From NCBI GenBank assembly GCA_902468045.1, contig CABQXG010000115.1, positions 1-5,341 of the forward strand: a stretch of 5,341 nt of DNA. Direction: 5' to 3'. Positions 5,276-5,341 of this stretch are shown piece after piece (position 1 is the first letter of the stretch; the number at the start of each line of letters is the position of its first letter). Source of the DNA: an uncultured Collinsella sp. GTDB lineage: Bacteria; Actinomycetota; Coriobacteriia; Coriobacteriales; Coriobacteriaceae. The notes below the pieces were generated by a model. The model saw only the letters and a program-made list of their open reading frames with translations. It was not told where the DNA came from and made no database searches. The translations under genes and the position numbers were made by a program.

Positions 5276-5341
5276 CTAAGAAAGCGTGAGCAGCTCCGGC
5301 AGCTGGTCGATAATCTTGTCCGCGGCATCCTGGCTAAAGCC
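5276..5341 (-). CDS. C-terminal end of an unidentified protein
   Basis: Only the last 21 codons and a TAG stop (5276-5278) are inside the window; the gene enters from the right edge. The visible tail reads GFSQDAADKIIDQLPELLTL followed by a final serine. It looks like an amphipathic C-terminal helix of a soluble protein. I do not recognise the family from so little. Support comes from an open frame, ordinary protein-like composition and a hairpin with a T-tail 84 nt downstream on the same strand. It is separated from the regulator by 150 bp and is probably not part of the same operon. Confidence 0.55.
   Translation of the reverse strand, partial: GFSQDAADKIIDQLPELLTLS

Noticed and set aside
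1..5341. CRISPR arrays, insertion sequences, tRNA or rRNA genes, attachment sites
   Set aside because: No repeated spacer-repeat units, transposase-like frames, terminal repeats or tRNA-like cloverleaf sequences were seen on either strand.

Overview
The window reads as one compact catabolic locus on the minus strand, probably for uptake and breakdown of an amino-acid-linked (Amadori-type) sugar. No gene is supported on the plus strand. Intermediate-to-high GC, strong GGAGG-type ribosome binding sites and the gene mix fit a gut anaerobe. A Coriobacteriia (Collinsella/Olsenella-like) host is my best guess, but it rests on general impression and not on a marker gene.

Layout in transcription order (right to left): 5341-5276 is the C-terminal tail of an unrelated or unidentified gene. 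5275-5126 is a 150-bp spacer with a terminator-like hairpin and weak promoter signals. 5125-4382 is a GntR/HutC-type regulator (HTH plus UTRA domain). 4381-4164 is a 218-bp control region: a terminator-like hairpin just after the regulator, a candidate promoter, and two inverted repeats next to its predicted start point. Then come four tightly packed structural genes: a YfcC/DcuC-type secondary carrier (4163-2700), a YtcJ-like amidohydrolase (2690-1107), a FrlC-like sugar epimerase (1105-254) and the N-terminus of a SIS-domain protein resembling FrlB deglycases (191-1, running off the window). The carrier/amidohydrolase and amidohydrolase/epimerase junctions are 9 nt and 1 nt, with each downstream ribosome binding site touching or inside the upstream gene. 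Co-transcription is therefore very likely.

Working model (inference): the carrier imports a sugar-amino-acid conjugate, the amidohydrolase trims an amide or acyl group, the epimerase interconverts C3 (or neighbouring) epimers of the sugar moiety, and the SIS protein cleaves the phosphorylated conjugate to sugar phosphate plus amine. The regulator would sense a sugar phosphate or conjugate. The set looks like a hybrid of the E. coli frl (fructoselysine) and Salmonella fra (fructose-asparagine) loci. A sugar kinase, which the model needs, is not in the window and would be expected beyond position 1. The most unusual points are the amidohydrolase in this setting, its HxF in place of the usual HxH metal motif, and a perfect 10-bp-arm inverted repeat in the leader of the structural operon.
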